From contig WELA01007268.1 of assembly GCA_009602735.1 (NCBI GenBank), positions 354,626-397,113 of the forward strand: 42,488 nt of DNA, in the 5' to 3' direction. Of this stretch, positions 1 through 10,666 are shown in pieces. The DNA is from Mesotaenium endlicherianum. Lineage: Eukaryota > Streptophyta > Zygnematophyceae > Zygnematales > Mesotaeniaceae. Position numbers and translations under genes: made by a program. Numbering within the stretch: position 1 is the stretch's first letter; each line of letters begins with the position of its first letter. The notes below the pieces were generated by a model that did not search any database, had not been told where the DNA came from, and was given only the letters and a program-made list of their open reading frames with translations.

Positions 1-143
1 TCCCCCCCCCCTTCCTCTTTTTCTTGCTCGCTCGCTCTTGCTCTCGATGCCTGCCAGCTTCCGATTTCAACATTCAAGTTGCATCCAACTCTTGGGATCA
101 TGATGACCTTTGTGGGAGAGTTGCTTGCTGTAGTGCAGTGCAG

Positions 144-690
144 ATAGGCACGCGCACGTACAAGTACAAGGTCCAGCCCGCAGACACGTGCTACCTCATC
201 CACACCACGTTCCGCCTCACGCTGGCCCAGTTCCTCGCCCAGAACAAGGTGTGATTTCAGAGGATCCTACTTGATCGACTGACCTCGTCTGCTCCATCCA
301 CTATTTTTCCGTTACACCATGCTGGCCAAGCAGCCCAGGCTTGCAGCTATACTGCTAGATATGTTTGTTCTCATGCAGGCCAAAGACGGAAGGCCTGGCC
401 TTTGTGGGATGGTTGGTGACGTGTGTGTGTATCTATATGTACATGATCTTGGATGTGGTATACGTTCAGATATAGTTTTTTCTTGATATAGTACTGGACA
501 TATGTTTCATCCATCCGTGTATATATGAGTGTATGATGACTATGGTGGATGTGTGTATATGTACACATTATGCACAACATTTACATATATGCATTTAGAT
601 ATTTACATACACAGTGAGATATTTCCACAAACAAAATACCTAATATACATGTGAACCTATATACATTTATATGTAATTGTATCTGCAAAT

Positions 691-728
<38 letters not shown>

Positions 729-1038
729 TGTATATATACATATATATACATATACACACATATATACATATACAGATACAGATACATATACATACACATA
801 TACATCTATATATATAGAGAGAGAGAGAGAGAGTATCGGACATCTGCACTTCGCTCCCGATAACAGGTATGTCCGGGACAGCTATTTTGCTGTGGACTCA
901 TAAGTGTGCCATGCACGGGGTGTGGGGTATCGACTGATGCAGGGGCTTATTTGTAAAGCGCTGCGGGCGAAGACGAGTGTGAACGTGACGGCCGTGGCAG
1001 GCAACTTGAAGTGTGGAGCGCTGTACGCCGTTGATCAG
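144..1038 (+). CDS. LysM exons 1-2 (first LysM module)
   Basis: Exon 1 (144-248) carries the first half of a LysM module (YKVQPADTC, then a LTLAQFL segment) and ends at AACAAG before a GT donor at 249. Exon 2 (973-1038) gives 22 codons ending in the L-Y-A-V-D-Q type close, with AG before 973 and a GTAACG donor at 1039. Both are phase 0. The intron between them holds dinucleotide repeats and no obvious coding sequence. Confidence 0.5.
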
Positions 1039-3050
1039 GTAACGAGCAAAGGTGCTAAAGGTGCCACCTCAACCTCGTAGCTGTCGCTGCCAGGAGTAGC
1101 GAAACGCTACTTGCTGCCATGATGGCCCTGGCCCCCAAACTGAATGTATATTTGTCTCTTATTCTCCAGAAATTGTCGTGCTTGTCGGTTTCATGGCCTG
1201 CGTAACACATTTCCAAGGAGTTGCATACCTATACTCTTACTTGTTAAGATACGTGGACCAGAATACCAGAGCAGAGCAGGCTCATGCCTCTCTCAGACCT
1301 CGACAAGACGTCAAGCGCACGTGGAGCGTACGCTGCAACTTTGTCAAATTCCTCTTTTGTTGTTTGCGCACTCCTAGTATCATCCTATGAGAAAGTTCTG
1401 AGAAGAGGCTCCGTGCACGGGCACGCGGTCGAGATTGGGGCGCAGGGGGACACATGTGCGTCTATTGAAGCCCTCTTGGAAGTTACGGAGAGTCTGGAGA
1501 GCCTCAACCCCGGCCTGGACTGCTCGCGGCTCTTACCCGGCCAGCAGGTGGGGACTGACGTACACCGGCTCCTCTCGTATGCACGTTCCTGTCCCGGCTA
1601 TCTGCGAGTACGTCGGCGTCGGAATTGCGGGGTCCGAGACTTCCGTCGCTCGTATGCCTCTCTGTCGTTGGCAGGGCAGCTGCAGAGCCGCACAGCGTCT
1701 GGTAGTCATCAGAGTGTCTACCATGTTTGACATTCCGCAGGCTTCGGACGTGATGGAGCGTGCTTATTGCCTGCTGATGTGACTAGCGTCTACGATCTCC
1801 TTCCTCCTTTTTCTCCTGCAACTTCGTGTGTACCCTTGCGACAAGTGAGTAGTACTCATGACAGAATTTTGAACGCCTTGGGAGTCAACAGCGCTCTGCT
1901 TGCATCCGGTGTGTTTTGTGCCTGCGCCCGGGGGAGGGAGGGGGGGAGTGCACAGAGTTTCCTTCCAAACGCTGAACTTTGTGTCGAAGGAGCTGTGTCA
2001 GCCCTCCCTCCGGTATACGCCTATGGCAATGTTTTTCCTTTCTGCAAACCTATTGTTCTGCACTTCCCAACTCCTCTCGCAGCATGACCAGCTGAAAACC
2101 AGTCGATGCCCAAATGTGGCATGAAAAGCAAAAGGACATCAAAGTTCTTACCCCCCCCCCCCTCTCTGGATGGTGGGTGACGGCGGGGAGCTTGCGTGCA
2201 TTCAGGTTTGTCTCAGGGCATCGGAACTCGAGTCCCTGTCTGTTCCCATGTGTGGACAGGTAGCCAGTATTGGGCAGTCCGAAACGTGTGCCGACTTTGT
2301 GGCCAGAAATCCCCGTACAAGCCATTATTCCCTACACTACCTCAATCCCGGCATCTACTGCAGCAACATCCATCCCCTGCAAGGCCCTTCCCTGACGTTT
2401 TCGCCGGTACGTTGTCTCCTCAGTCTTCGTCGAGTCCTCAATTGCACCGAAACTTTTGCTGGTGCGTGAAGCAAGACGTAACTAGTAACGAGGGTATTGT
2501 CGCTGTCGAATGGGCGATCAATGATTGACGCTTGTTGTATTCTCGTTCAACGCGTACAGCGCAGCTCAGCCAGCCGTCGGTCTGGTCCACTTTTATGACC
2601 ATGTGCTATTGGTGTCCGGTGCTCCTTCCAGCATGACAGTGAAGTGCTTTCTTTCAGCATGAACAAGCGTATGCAGCAATACTATCAGACTGGCAGTCTT
2701 GCGGCAGCAAAGCCAACGCCAGCTTCAAAGTTTGAGGTTTGGCTTCTCGTGGTTAAATCAGTGTCTAATATGTATCCAGAACCCTCTGCCAATTACTGTT
2801 GTTTGGGGCTCATGGTGCCGCTGGTTTCATCTCTTCTGTATCACTTTTCTTGCAGGTATGCGTGGCGCCGGGCCCAAAAAGTGGTGGGCCCGACTGTAAG
2901 CGGTCGTATAAGCTGCGGCGGGGGGACTCGTGCGCGTCTATCATCTTCAACAAGTTTAACAAGAGTGCCGGGCTGTTTCAGTATTGGAATAAGCAACTGA
3001 GTTGCGCAACGGGGTCTTTATACGTCAACCAGATTATCTGTCTTCCATGA
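144..3050 (+). CDS. Multi-LysM protein gene, six candidate exons
   Basis: Candidate spliced gene for a protein with about four LysM modules, which in this family bind N-acetylglucosamine polymers such as chitin or peptidoglycan, usually outside the cell. Seen exons, with GT..AG borders on all internal ends except the exon 3 acceptor: 144-248, 973-1038, about 1408-1547, 2206-2406, 2658-2729 and 2856-3050 (stop). All resolved junctions are phase 0, and exons 4 and 6 both open with Val-Cys, the usual LysM linker start. The modules show the Y-V-x-x-G-D-T/S-C opening, a hydrophobic middle and an N-P-G-x-x-C close. No signal peptide is visible (the 5' end probably lies upstream) and no kinase domain follows before the stop, so a secreted or wall LysM protein is more likely than a receptor kinase. 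The exon 2 to exon 3 join is unresolved, so the model could be two genes or a decaying one. Confidence 0.6.
692..833. repeat. Compound microsatellite (AC)n-(TA/CA)n-(GA)n
   Basis: A run of AC dinucleotides at 692-722 is followed by an irregular TA/CA/GATA tract to about 815 and a GA run at 816-833. It lies in the presumed first intron of the LysM gene. The open frames across it are simple-sequence artefacts. Confidence 0.9.
1408..1547 (+). CDS. LysM exon 3 (second LysM module)
   Basis: The frame reads a full LysM signature: EIGAQGDTC, then a LESLNPGLDC segment and a PGQQ end immediately before a GT donor at 1548. The 3' border is firm and phase 0, so it joins cleanly to the Val-Cys start of the exon at 2206. 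The 5' border is not firm: AG dinucleotides near 1400-1408 do not give phase 0, although the frame stays open upstream to about 1284. Confidence 0.5.
1579..1650 (+). other. Degenerate LysM-like segment inside the LysM locus
   Basis: One frame reads VPVPAICEYVGVG then GSETS, which resembles the start of the exon 4 module (VP-x-C, V, G, SETC) but with serine in place of the second cysteine. It has no clear splice borders and no LysM second half. It may be a decayed or alternative LysM exon, or chance similarity. Confidence 0.25.
2206..3050 (+). CDS. LysM exons 4-6 (third and fourth LysM modules, stop)
   Basis: Exon 4 (2206-2406, 67 codons) holds a LysM module with SETCADFVARN and LHYLNPGIYC and ends at a GTACGT donor. 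Exon 5 (2658-2729, 24 codons) starts after CTTTCAG and ends at a weak GTTTGA donor. It is short and cysteine-containing, with no domain I recognise. Exon 6 (2856-3050, 64 codons) starts after TTCTTGCAG with VCVAP, carries the final LysM (RRGDSCASI, then LSCATGSLYV) and ends in TGA at 3048-3050. All three exons are phase 0 at both splice borders. Confidence 0.6.
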
Positions 3051-4369
3051 TACATCAGAAGGATCTTATGTATTAAGGGCAGGGGTTCTTAAAAACTAGT
3101 AATTACAGGCTTTGCTCTCTAAGTTCTCATCATGGGGCACATTTTCCTCCTTGGGGGATCCTTCGTAGGCTTTGGTGGTCAGAAATACGTGTTTTGGCAA
3201 GGCAGATGTCAATAGCAGAGGAGGAATTTTAGGTTACAAGTTTTAATGAGACGGCTAAGACTTCATAAGACGTGTATTTATCTCCATCACTACGAAGGTT
3301 CAAAGGTGATATATAATTACTTCATTAAATTGAAATCTATGTTCGCTAACATGTAGACATTCGAGTGCAACTTTACAAGCAATAAAATTTCCCCGCACAT
3401 TACCATGTCAACCTACTATTCCTCGTCTATTTGCTTACGGTGGATAGTGGACGTGTGACAGACAAATCAATCTTAAAGTGAGCTTCTCTCACACATCATT
3501 TTGATCCACAGCTCTCAAGGGAAGGGTGCATGCTTGGCCATCCCAACATGGAGCCAGGGGCATCTCTTGGAGCATTGGGAGTGAACCATCCATGGTCCAA
3601 GGACCATGCATGGTCTGCTGGGTGACCTAATGCTTCCAATCTGAGGTTTTCATACAAGGAACCTCATTACAGGGTACAAAGAGGAACAACGAGAAAGGCA
3701 ACAAGGTCTTAAACACGAGAATAAACAACTTACAATGAATCGCAGGTGCAAAATGAAAAGAAAGGCGCTAGAAATCTCTTAAGTAGGCCTTAGGGCTTGG
3801 CCAAAAGGGCTGCTGCCTGTGAGATGTGCAGCTAGCGAAGCAGATGCATGCGCAAGAATGGGAACACGGTGGCCAAAATATTGGTGAACAGACTTTGGGC
3901 TTTTTTTTAAGTTCTCACCGTTGCTCCTGGAATCTGTTAAGATGGACCTGCTTGTTTGAATCCCGTTAATCGACGATGTATGCAAAGTCACGAGTGAAAC
4001 AAAGCCTACGGTGCTGGACATGAAGGCGTCGAGGTGTTCATGGGCGACGCACACGAGTAAAGGAATTTTTGTGCGCCTCGTTCGTGCATATTGACTCACT
4101 ACGCTTATCTAAGTGTATGGAAATTGGCCAGTTCACGAACGGCGTAACCCTTTTGGGAGGATACGTCCCGTTTGCTGCCTTCAACTAAAATAGAATGCCT
4201 GCAAGCATACCTTCTCCTATAACCTTCTGTTGCTAGGATTGAGGATGCTAATAGAAAGAGGAAGATATTGAGTTGAACACCCTTGCTTATTGGCCTGCTT
4301 GACACTGAACAGGTTCTTGGCTAGCTTAGGAACACAAATGACCCCCTTGCAACTCAGAGTGCTGTAATC
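3051..4369. other. Intergenic stretch without recognisable genes
   Basis: The region follows the LysM stop codon and is AT-rich. It presumably includes the 3' UTR. Open frames on both strands (for example minus 3779-4099) resemble no family I know and show no exon structure. I see no RNA gene. Confidence 0.5.
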
Positions 4370-4810
4370 TAATGGGAGAACAGATGAATGATGAGGACAG
4401 TATTAGTGACTGGCTCCTCAAGAGTGACCAGCTTATGTGCAAGTTGATTTGCTGTCATGGTCTGTGTGGGCTCTTACTGGATGAACATCAGTTGCTTCTT
4501 CAGCTGTTGATGCTTTCAAAACCCTTTATGATGATGGAGGGTATGAAGTGGTTCTTGATACAATTCTTTGCTGCTTTTGCATTTTAGGATATGACAGAAC
4601 TGACTATCTTTGAGTGCTAAGACTAGAGTGGTCAAGACTAAAGTGGTCCTTGCCTCCTCATCTTTGTCTTCCCATTTCTCCAGCGCTTGACCAATTGCAA
4701 TTGGCTTTGTTTCAGCTCCAATGACTATTTTCCATAACTTGATTGTTTTCAAGATCAACCCCAATTTGTACTTCCACATGAGAACGCCATCAACACGAGC
4801 CAATCTCTCA
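4370..4810 (-). pseudogene. Ty1/copia gag (UBN2-type) fragment
   Basis: Reading minus from about 4810, the translation carries hallmarks of the copia-type gag polypeptide: a W-K-Y-K-L segment, ALEKWEDKDEEARTTL, then SQFCHILKCKSSKE. Past a frame break near 4516 the same family continues in decayed form (KKQLM, NQLAHKLVTLEEPV) with internal stops down to about 4370. A TTLVL segment is tandemly duplicated near 4620-4650. No protease, integrase, RT or LTRs were found nearby, so this is a truncated relic. Upstream of it (to about 5012) the minus frame stays open but is not recognisable. Confidence 0.7.
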
Positions 4811-4899
4811 ATCTGCTGGATAAGGTGCTTGGTAACCCAAGGGGATCGACCGTCGGCTCCGGTACCATAATGTGCTGCCTGTAAGCCTTCTCCCATGAC

Positions 4900-5826
4900 T
4901 TTAAAGCAAGGAGATAAACATTCACAGCCGTAAATTCATTTATGCAAGTATTGATAATTTTACTCAATGAATCTTTGAGCGCACTGAAACTGCTGAAGTA
5001 CGTAGAGTTCAAAGTGACTGGCTAGACTAAATGCCTAGATGACAAGACCAGCTAGTCCTAGATCAACTGCGAGATTCTTGCTGATAGAAGTCTATCCTGT
5101 CATGCCCAGAGGGTGGAGGGTCAATAACAGGTTCTTGTGGTTACTCGGGTTAGGGTGGTAGGTGAAAATCCTAGTTATGGAATACAAATACGTCGCATTT
5201 GCATTTCGAATATGCACAGGCGTTATGCGTGAGAGGTCGGTGTAAAACGTCCCAAATACGTGTGTCGATTAATAAATCGACTAATAAAATGGACGCGCGT
5301 GTGAGGGCTTAATTAGTTTTTCGATCTGACACGCTGCCCTCAAATTAACCGTGCGAAGTCAAGTCAGCGACTCTGTGGCACGGCGTTAACGAATCTCGCC
5401 AACCTCGAACAACATTACCCGCGTCAATGGTTCCCTGAAGCTTTACGTCACCTTCACGGGCCACGTTAGACAGCCATGACCCACGTTTGAAGCCTGCTAT
5501 TTGTGCATCCAAATTTCGATGCGCAAGTGCAGGAGCACCAATCAATGTAGAGAAATATCTTGCTTTTTCACACTCTGATTTCTGCGAGCAGGCAGCAAAG
5601 AGCACATTAGCTTTAGCTTCACTTAGCACCTTGTTGCCATGGACTAAGCTACATTCTTTTCAACTTCATGTGTGCCGTCTACCGTCACTGAGGCTCTGTT
5701 TCTTTGTCATGGACTCCGATGGCCCTCGCGACATCTTGGATTCCCAACCAAGCTGCACCAGCCTTTCTCAGTCAGTAAGCAAAGGCAAGCAAATATCTTC
5801 CATCTTTATTATTGAAAGGTTCGAAT
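4900..5826. other. Unassigned stretch between copia relic and element A
   Basis: No recognisable coding domain. A minus frame at 5345-5629 and a plus frame at 5487-5846 have no family features I know. The part at about 5150-5270 shows weak inverted similarity to 24830-24915 and may be an old LTR-like repeat. Confidence 0.35.
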
Positions 5827-6150
5827 GGCTAAACCGAAACTTCTAGGTAAATCGACCTAGTCGGCACTCCGCGTCAGCCGAACTTACGTGAATGTTCGAG
5901 TTCATTCTAACGGGCCAGATCGCTCGACGCTGTCGGTCAATCCGACGGTCGCGCTCACCGCGAATTAAGGACAGTCGTCAATCGACCTCAAAACTAATTA
6001 AACTTCAGAAATCCATAATCTCTCAATACTTGACCAAATTTGATGAACTTTATATCCAAATGACCACAAAAATGCACTCTATACTATTATACAATCAAAA
6101 CATACTTTCATGAAACTAAAAAATGCACTTTATAAACCTATGACCTTACA
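5827..6150 (-). repeat. Element A 3' LTR, shorter than its partner
   Basis: Nearly identical to 19746-20069, from GGCTAAACCGAAAC to GACCTTACA. Similarity stops abruptly at about 5827, whereas the partner LTR extends about 420 bp further toward its PBS. Either this copy lost its distal part or the partner gained sequence. Confidence 0.75.
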
Positions 6151-6165
6151 TCATCCCCCTCCTCA
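6151..6165 (-). promoter_or_regulatory. Polypurine tract of element A
   Basis: On the minus strand a GAGGAGGGGGATGA purine run lies directly against the TGTAAGG start of the 3' LTR. This is the expected site of plus-strand primer formation for an LTR retrotransposon. Confidence 0.7.
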
Positions 6166-6884
6166 AGATGCGACGTCCTCGACGCATGCTGCAAATAATG
6201 CCTCAACTTACTCTTACAATGAGTCAAGTTGGCCTCTGGCTCCCAAGTGTTGTCGTTTGCATGGTAGCCTTTCCACTTGACCAGATACTCTTGGACAAAT
6301 CGTTGACCTCGCTTGACTCGTTGATCGCCGACAATCGCCTCCACTTCATACTCCAATACATCATCGATCTCGACCGGTGGTGGCGGTGTAGGTAGTCGTC
6401 CTGGATGTCCTTCANGGCGGTGTAGGTAGTCGTCCTGAATGTCCTTCGTTCGGGTCAACGTATGGCCGCAAACAACTGACATGGAACACATCATGGATAC
6501 GCCAGCCTGAAGGAAGTTCCAACTTGTAGGCCACTGGATTCACCTGTTTGAGCACTACAAAGGGACCTGTAAACCGTGTTCGCAGTTTCCTCTTGCCTGT
6601 GAAAGGTAGATTTTCTGTTGACAAGAGTACTTTGTCACCCATATGGAATGTCACTTCCCTCCTGTGCTTGTTAGCATGCTTGACCTGCTCTTCCTGTGCC
6701 TTCCGAATACACGTCTTCGCCATATCCCAAGTCTTGGCCATCTGCTCCATAAAAGCTTGTGTAGTAGGAACCTGAGTCTCCTTGGCCTTCTCCAACAAGA
6801 TGTTCCCTGGATGATATACTTCTCGCCCATAAACCATAGCGAATGGTGACTGCTTGGTCGATCCCTGCATGCTGTTGTTGTAGG
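6166..6884 (-). pseudogene. Element A integrase C-terminus and chromodomain
   Basis: Minus-strand continuation of the element A integrase. The frame from 6884 starts at the NNSMQGSTKQSPF motif typical of Ty3 integrase after the DD35E core, continues through the GPF-type module (KVLLS...GPFVVL, then HDVFHVSCL) and ends in a chromodomain (LEYEVEAIV, then YLVKWKGYHANDNTWEPE), with the aromatic cage residues Y, W and W present. Chromodomains in this group direct integration by binding modified histone H3. The frame is interrupted at the N at 6414, where 33 bp are duplicated. Removing the duplicate would restore continuity, so that break is probably an assembly artefact. The upstream part is cut off by the solo LTR at 6890. 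Confidence 0.8.
6414..6414. other. Single-N join flanked by a 33-bp direct repeat
   Basis: 6381-6413 and 6415-6447 are the same 33 bp with two mismatches, separated by one N. This fits two overlapping contig ends placed side by side. Confidence 0.85.
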
Positions 6885-6889
6885 CAAAC

Positions 6890-7392
6890 TGTAGTGATTT
6901 GAGTTATTATATATTAGTTTGCATATATTTTAATGTTTTCAAATATATTTGGAGTAGTATTGTGTGGATTCAAGTGTGAATAGGTACTCTAGTGACTTGG
7001 TTCATGTCCTTTGAACCTTCTAAGGCATTTTCAAAGTTAGAGGAAAGACCTAGAAGAACTCCACGTGGCAAAAGTCAAATGTGCCATTTTTAGGTCAAAA
7101 GGACATGTGTTCATTATTCTAGAAAGAGGTGGCAAGTTTTGGGATGTGTTGGGAGCCAACACATCAACATACACCTTCCTAGAAATTACTTATGTAGCAA
7201 GTATATGAACAAGAGCTAGAACATAGAATGACATTCCAGAATCACTCTTGTACTTGCCAAAATCCAGAAATATATTAACTTTCAAAAAGCCATCTCTCTT
7301 TCAAGAAGCTACCACTTGTGTTCAAAGATCCTTATCTTGAATAGATAAAGTATTATATTTCACTAAGTACTTCATCTATCTGTTTCACTACA
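6890..7392 (+). repeat. Solo LTR of family B, reverse orientation
   Basis: 503 bp starting TGTAGTGATT and ending TTTCACTACA, the reverse complement of the LTRs of element B and exactly the same length. It is flanked by the 5-bp target duplication CAAAC (6885-6889 and 7393-7397) and interrupts the integrase frame of element A. No internal sequence is left, so it arose by LTR-LTR recombination after insertion. Confidence 0.9.
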
Positions 7393-8289
7393 CAAACTCC
7401 AATCCTGGCAGCTTCCTGTCCCACTCTGAAGGGTCTTCCATAGTGAAATTCCTGAGCACCTCTTGCAGAGTTTTGTTGAGCCTCTCACTCTGCCCGTCTG
7501 TCTGTGGATGATAGGAAGTGCTCATACTCAGCTTGGTCCCCATCAAAGTAAACAATGACCGCCAAAAGTTGCTAGTAAACCTTGGATCCTGATCTGAAAC
7601 AATCACCTTTGGCAACCCATGTAGCCCGAAAATATGATCAGAGAATAGCCGTGCCACATCCGCTGCCGTAGAAGTCTCCTTCATGGGAATGAAGTGAGCC
7701 ATCTTGCTGAGTCTATCAGACACAACCCATATTGCATCGTGCCCTTGACCACTCACTGGTAACGATGTGATGAAGTCCATAGCAATCTGCTTCCAAGGAT
7801 ACTCTAGAATAGGCAGGGGCTGCAATGTACCTCCCTTCTTTTGATTTGGTGTCTTGTTTCTCTGGCACGCATCGCAACTCCTGATCCACTCCTCGATGTC
7901 CTTGTCCATATTTCTCCAGGAGTATTCTCGCTTCAGCACGCTTGCCGTCTTCTCGCTTCCCAAGTGTCCAGCATATAAGCAGTCATGATGCTCCGCAAGT
8001 AGTAAGTCTCGTAGCTCCTTGATGTCAGGTACCACCACTCTCTTGGAATCACCATAATACCATATGCCGTCCTCCTTCTGCATACTTGAGTTGGACTCAG
8101 CTACTCCGCCATGAGCAAACTCTGGGTCCTTCTCATAACCTCTTTGAAGCTTCTCCTTGAAGTCCATACTCTCCTTGATGACCGAGACAGCTGCAAGGTC
8201 ACACCTTCTGGATAAGGCATCTGCAGGGTTGATCTTCCCAGGTAAATACTCAATCTTGTGGTCGAACTGTTGCAAAAACTCTATCCACC
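7393..8289 (-). pseudogene. Element A RNase H end and integrase core
   Basis: The minus frame enters from the CCACC junction at 8289 with the RNase H tail motif (RWIEFLQQFDHK, then PGKINPADALSRR). It continues through the integrase zinc finger (H-x-H type GHLGSEKT, then CDACQ) and the catalytic core: MDFITSLP for the first Asp, SDQDPRFTS for the second, DGQSERLN for the Glu. It ends at PGLEF, where the solo LTR at 7392 cuts it. The open frame itself is undamaged, so decay of element A is mostly by insertion rather than point mutation here. The matching upstream half lies at 16230-17924. Confidence 0.85.
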
Positions 8290-9304
8290 TGAAATGAATC
8301 TTGCTTATTCAAGATTAATATATTTCATTTAAATATAAAAGATCAGAGATAGGTGGAAGCGTGTGAAATCAGGGAGCGATCTTCGCCCTTATAATGAATT
8401 CCGTTTACTCATCTATAGCCCTTGACTCACTTATCGGATAGTTGCACACGAATACAAGGCCCAAGAAAGAGGCGAGCTTGAGGACTAGAGCTTCTCCTTT
8501 AATAACTCCTGACCTCTTGCCTACCAGGCATACAAGCATGTGTAAGCACATACACAACATCAGGGGACTGAATAGCAAAGGCGCTCTCATTCAGATGACC
8601 ATAAAGTAGCTCAAACACATCCCACTGACTTAGGTGCAAAAACCATGGAATCTGTCCGCTGTGTGACCCCGAAATGTCAGAGGGCACAACTCTGTCAATA
8701 CTACTCCAAATTGAGAAAACTCAACGGCAACGGATGCATCTTGACGAGACCTTTCCGAAAAATCCTAGTTTGCTCCAAATGGAGCGCAAACAAATCAGCC
8801 ATGGCAATTTCCGTGAAGGCTGGTCATTAGAACGAACCCAAAAAGTGCACACATCACTTGCAAGTAGAAATCCGACTGTAAAGCCTACTGTCCAGAATGA
8901 GGGACCACGAGATCCCAGCCTGCTATGTACCTAGTGACCACCTGGTTGACCACGGCGCAAGGTGCGCCGTTTCGTGGGAAACCCGTTAAGTTGGGACCCA
9001 CGGATCTAGGTATAACGACCATATTCATTGGTCGGTTGACTGAAGTCCTAACTGTTCAGTTGACTGACGACGGCTCCGCCTACACAGGAGTTAACCACCC
9101 TGGTAGGACATCGGTTTACCGAATCTCAGTCGACCTCCCGACTTTCAGTATACTACGGTCACATGTGCCAATCTACAAATAGTAATCTAAATGAATATGT
9201 CTATCCTCAGCGTACTGAAGCTAAGTATATTGACTAATATCAAGCGAGCTTACTATATGTCAACCTACTGATATTATATCCTGTATATAACTGATATATA
9301 AATC

Positions 9305-9394
9305 TCAGCAAACTATACTATGATACAAAAGTCATCCTGCTGACCTTTTCAACAAAGTCAGCAAACTACACTATGGTACAAAAGTCATCCTGCT
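9305..9394 (+). repeat. 53-bp tandem repeat inside LTR C'
   Basis: Two units starting TCAGCAAACTA at 9305 and 9358. The second is cut at 9394 by element B and resumes at 16080-16095 (GATTATTTTGACAAAG). Joined across element B the second unit is again 53 bp, which independently confirms the insertion point. Confidence 0.75.
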
Positions 9395-9897
9395 TGTTGT
9401 GAAACAGATAGATAAAGTACTTAGTAAAACAGAATACTTTATCTATTCTAGACAAGGATCTTTGAACACAAGTGGTAGCTTCTTGAAAGAGAGATGGCTT
9501 TTTGAAAGTTAATATATTTCTGGATTTTGGCAAGTACAAGAGTGATTCTGGAATGTCATTCTATGTTCTAGCTCTTGTTCATATACTTGCTACATAAGTA
9601 ATTTCTAGGAAGGTGTATGTTGATGTGTTGGCACCCAACACATCCCAAAACTTGCCACCTCTTTCTAGAATAATGTACACATGTTCTTTTGACCTAAAAA
9701 TGGCACATCTGACTTTTGCCACATGGAGTTCTTCTAGGTCTTTCCTCTAACTTCGAAAATGCCTTGGAAGGTTCAAAGGACATGAACCAAGTTACTAGAG
9801 TACCTATTCACACTTGACTCCACACAATACTACTCCAAATATATTTGAAAACATTGAAATATAAGCATACTAATATATAATACCTCAAATCACTACA
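9395..9897 (-). repeat. Element B 3' LTR
   Basis: 503 bp starting TGTTGTGAAAC and ending CACTACA on the plus strand. The first bases differ from the partner (TGTAGTGAAAC) by one substitution. The TATA-like site of the partner reads TATATGAA here. Confidence 0.93.
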
Positions 9898-10666
9898 TCA
9901 CCCCCCCGATAGAAAAAGCGACGTCTCGGCGCGTCAAGTCAGGTCTTACACATGTCGAGCAAACTAGTCAACAGTTTCAAGTCAGATGCCACACATGTGA
10001 AGAGGACTAGTCAAAGGCGCCAAGTCAGGTGCTACACATGTAAGGTAGACTAGGCAAGGTCGTAGGTGGTGTGACCTTATTGGCTAGCCTACTCCTTAAT
10101 GATAAAGAAAATTGTACAAGTAAGCCCAAAATCTACCACAAATTCCAAAATTCATAGCGGCCACAGAACTGCTCCAAATCTGAAAATTTGAGTGCCAAAC
10201 GGACCGCGTTGGAGAACTCTACCGGGTCACCAAATTTGAGAGCATTCTCATTTTTGGAGTGTCATTGAGAGCTGAGAGAGTAGGCACTCCTCCAAATCTG
10301 TGCAGAAACTTCTGAAAATCATAAGTCCTTCTATACTTCTCCAAATTCTGCAAACTAAGTTTCAAACTGGGCGCTATAAGATGTTCTACCAGAGTCTTGA
10401 GTTTCAGAGCATTCCAAGTTCAGGGGAAGGCACAATGTCAGAAGGCATATTCTGTCCTAACAATGCCAGCAGCCTGACCCCCTTCTACTTAGAGCATCAT
10501 ATCTCTCTTACCAGTGCTCCAAATTGAGCAAACTTGGACTCTAAATGACCGACTACTCATGGAATACAGCCAGGTAAATTTTCAGAATTTATTATGAAGA
10601 GACCTATCGCCAGTAGCGATTTTAGTTTTCTGTCCAAAAACTGCAAGAAGAGAAAAGTGTCTAATG
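9898..10666 (-). other. Element B 3' untranslated region with PPT and 43-bp repeats
   Basis: Next to the LTR a C7 run (9898-9908, purines on the minus strand) is the polypurine tract. Three 43-bp tandem units start at 9935, 9978 and 10021, each containing CAAGTCAG and CACATGT. The rest to the pol stop has repeated CTCCAAAT-type words and no open frame that resembles a protein. An env-like or accessory ORF is absent, in contrast to elements C and D. Confidence 0.7.

Noticed and set aside
581-849. Overlapping minus-strand frames rich in Tyr, Ile, Cys and Val
   Set aside because: They are translations of the AC/TA/GA microsatellite and have no independent support.
3779-4305. Minus-strand frames upstream of the copia relic
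   Set aside because: No domain, exon border or homology to copia pol could be recognised.
9935-10063. 43-bp repeats as a CRISPR-like array
   Set aside because: Only three directly adjacent units without spacers, inside a eukaryotic retrotransposon.
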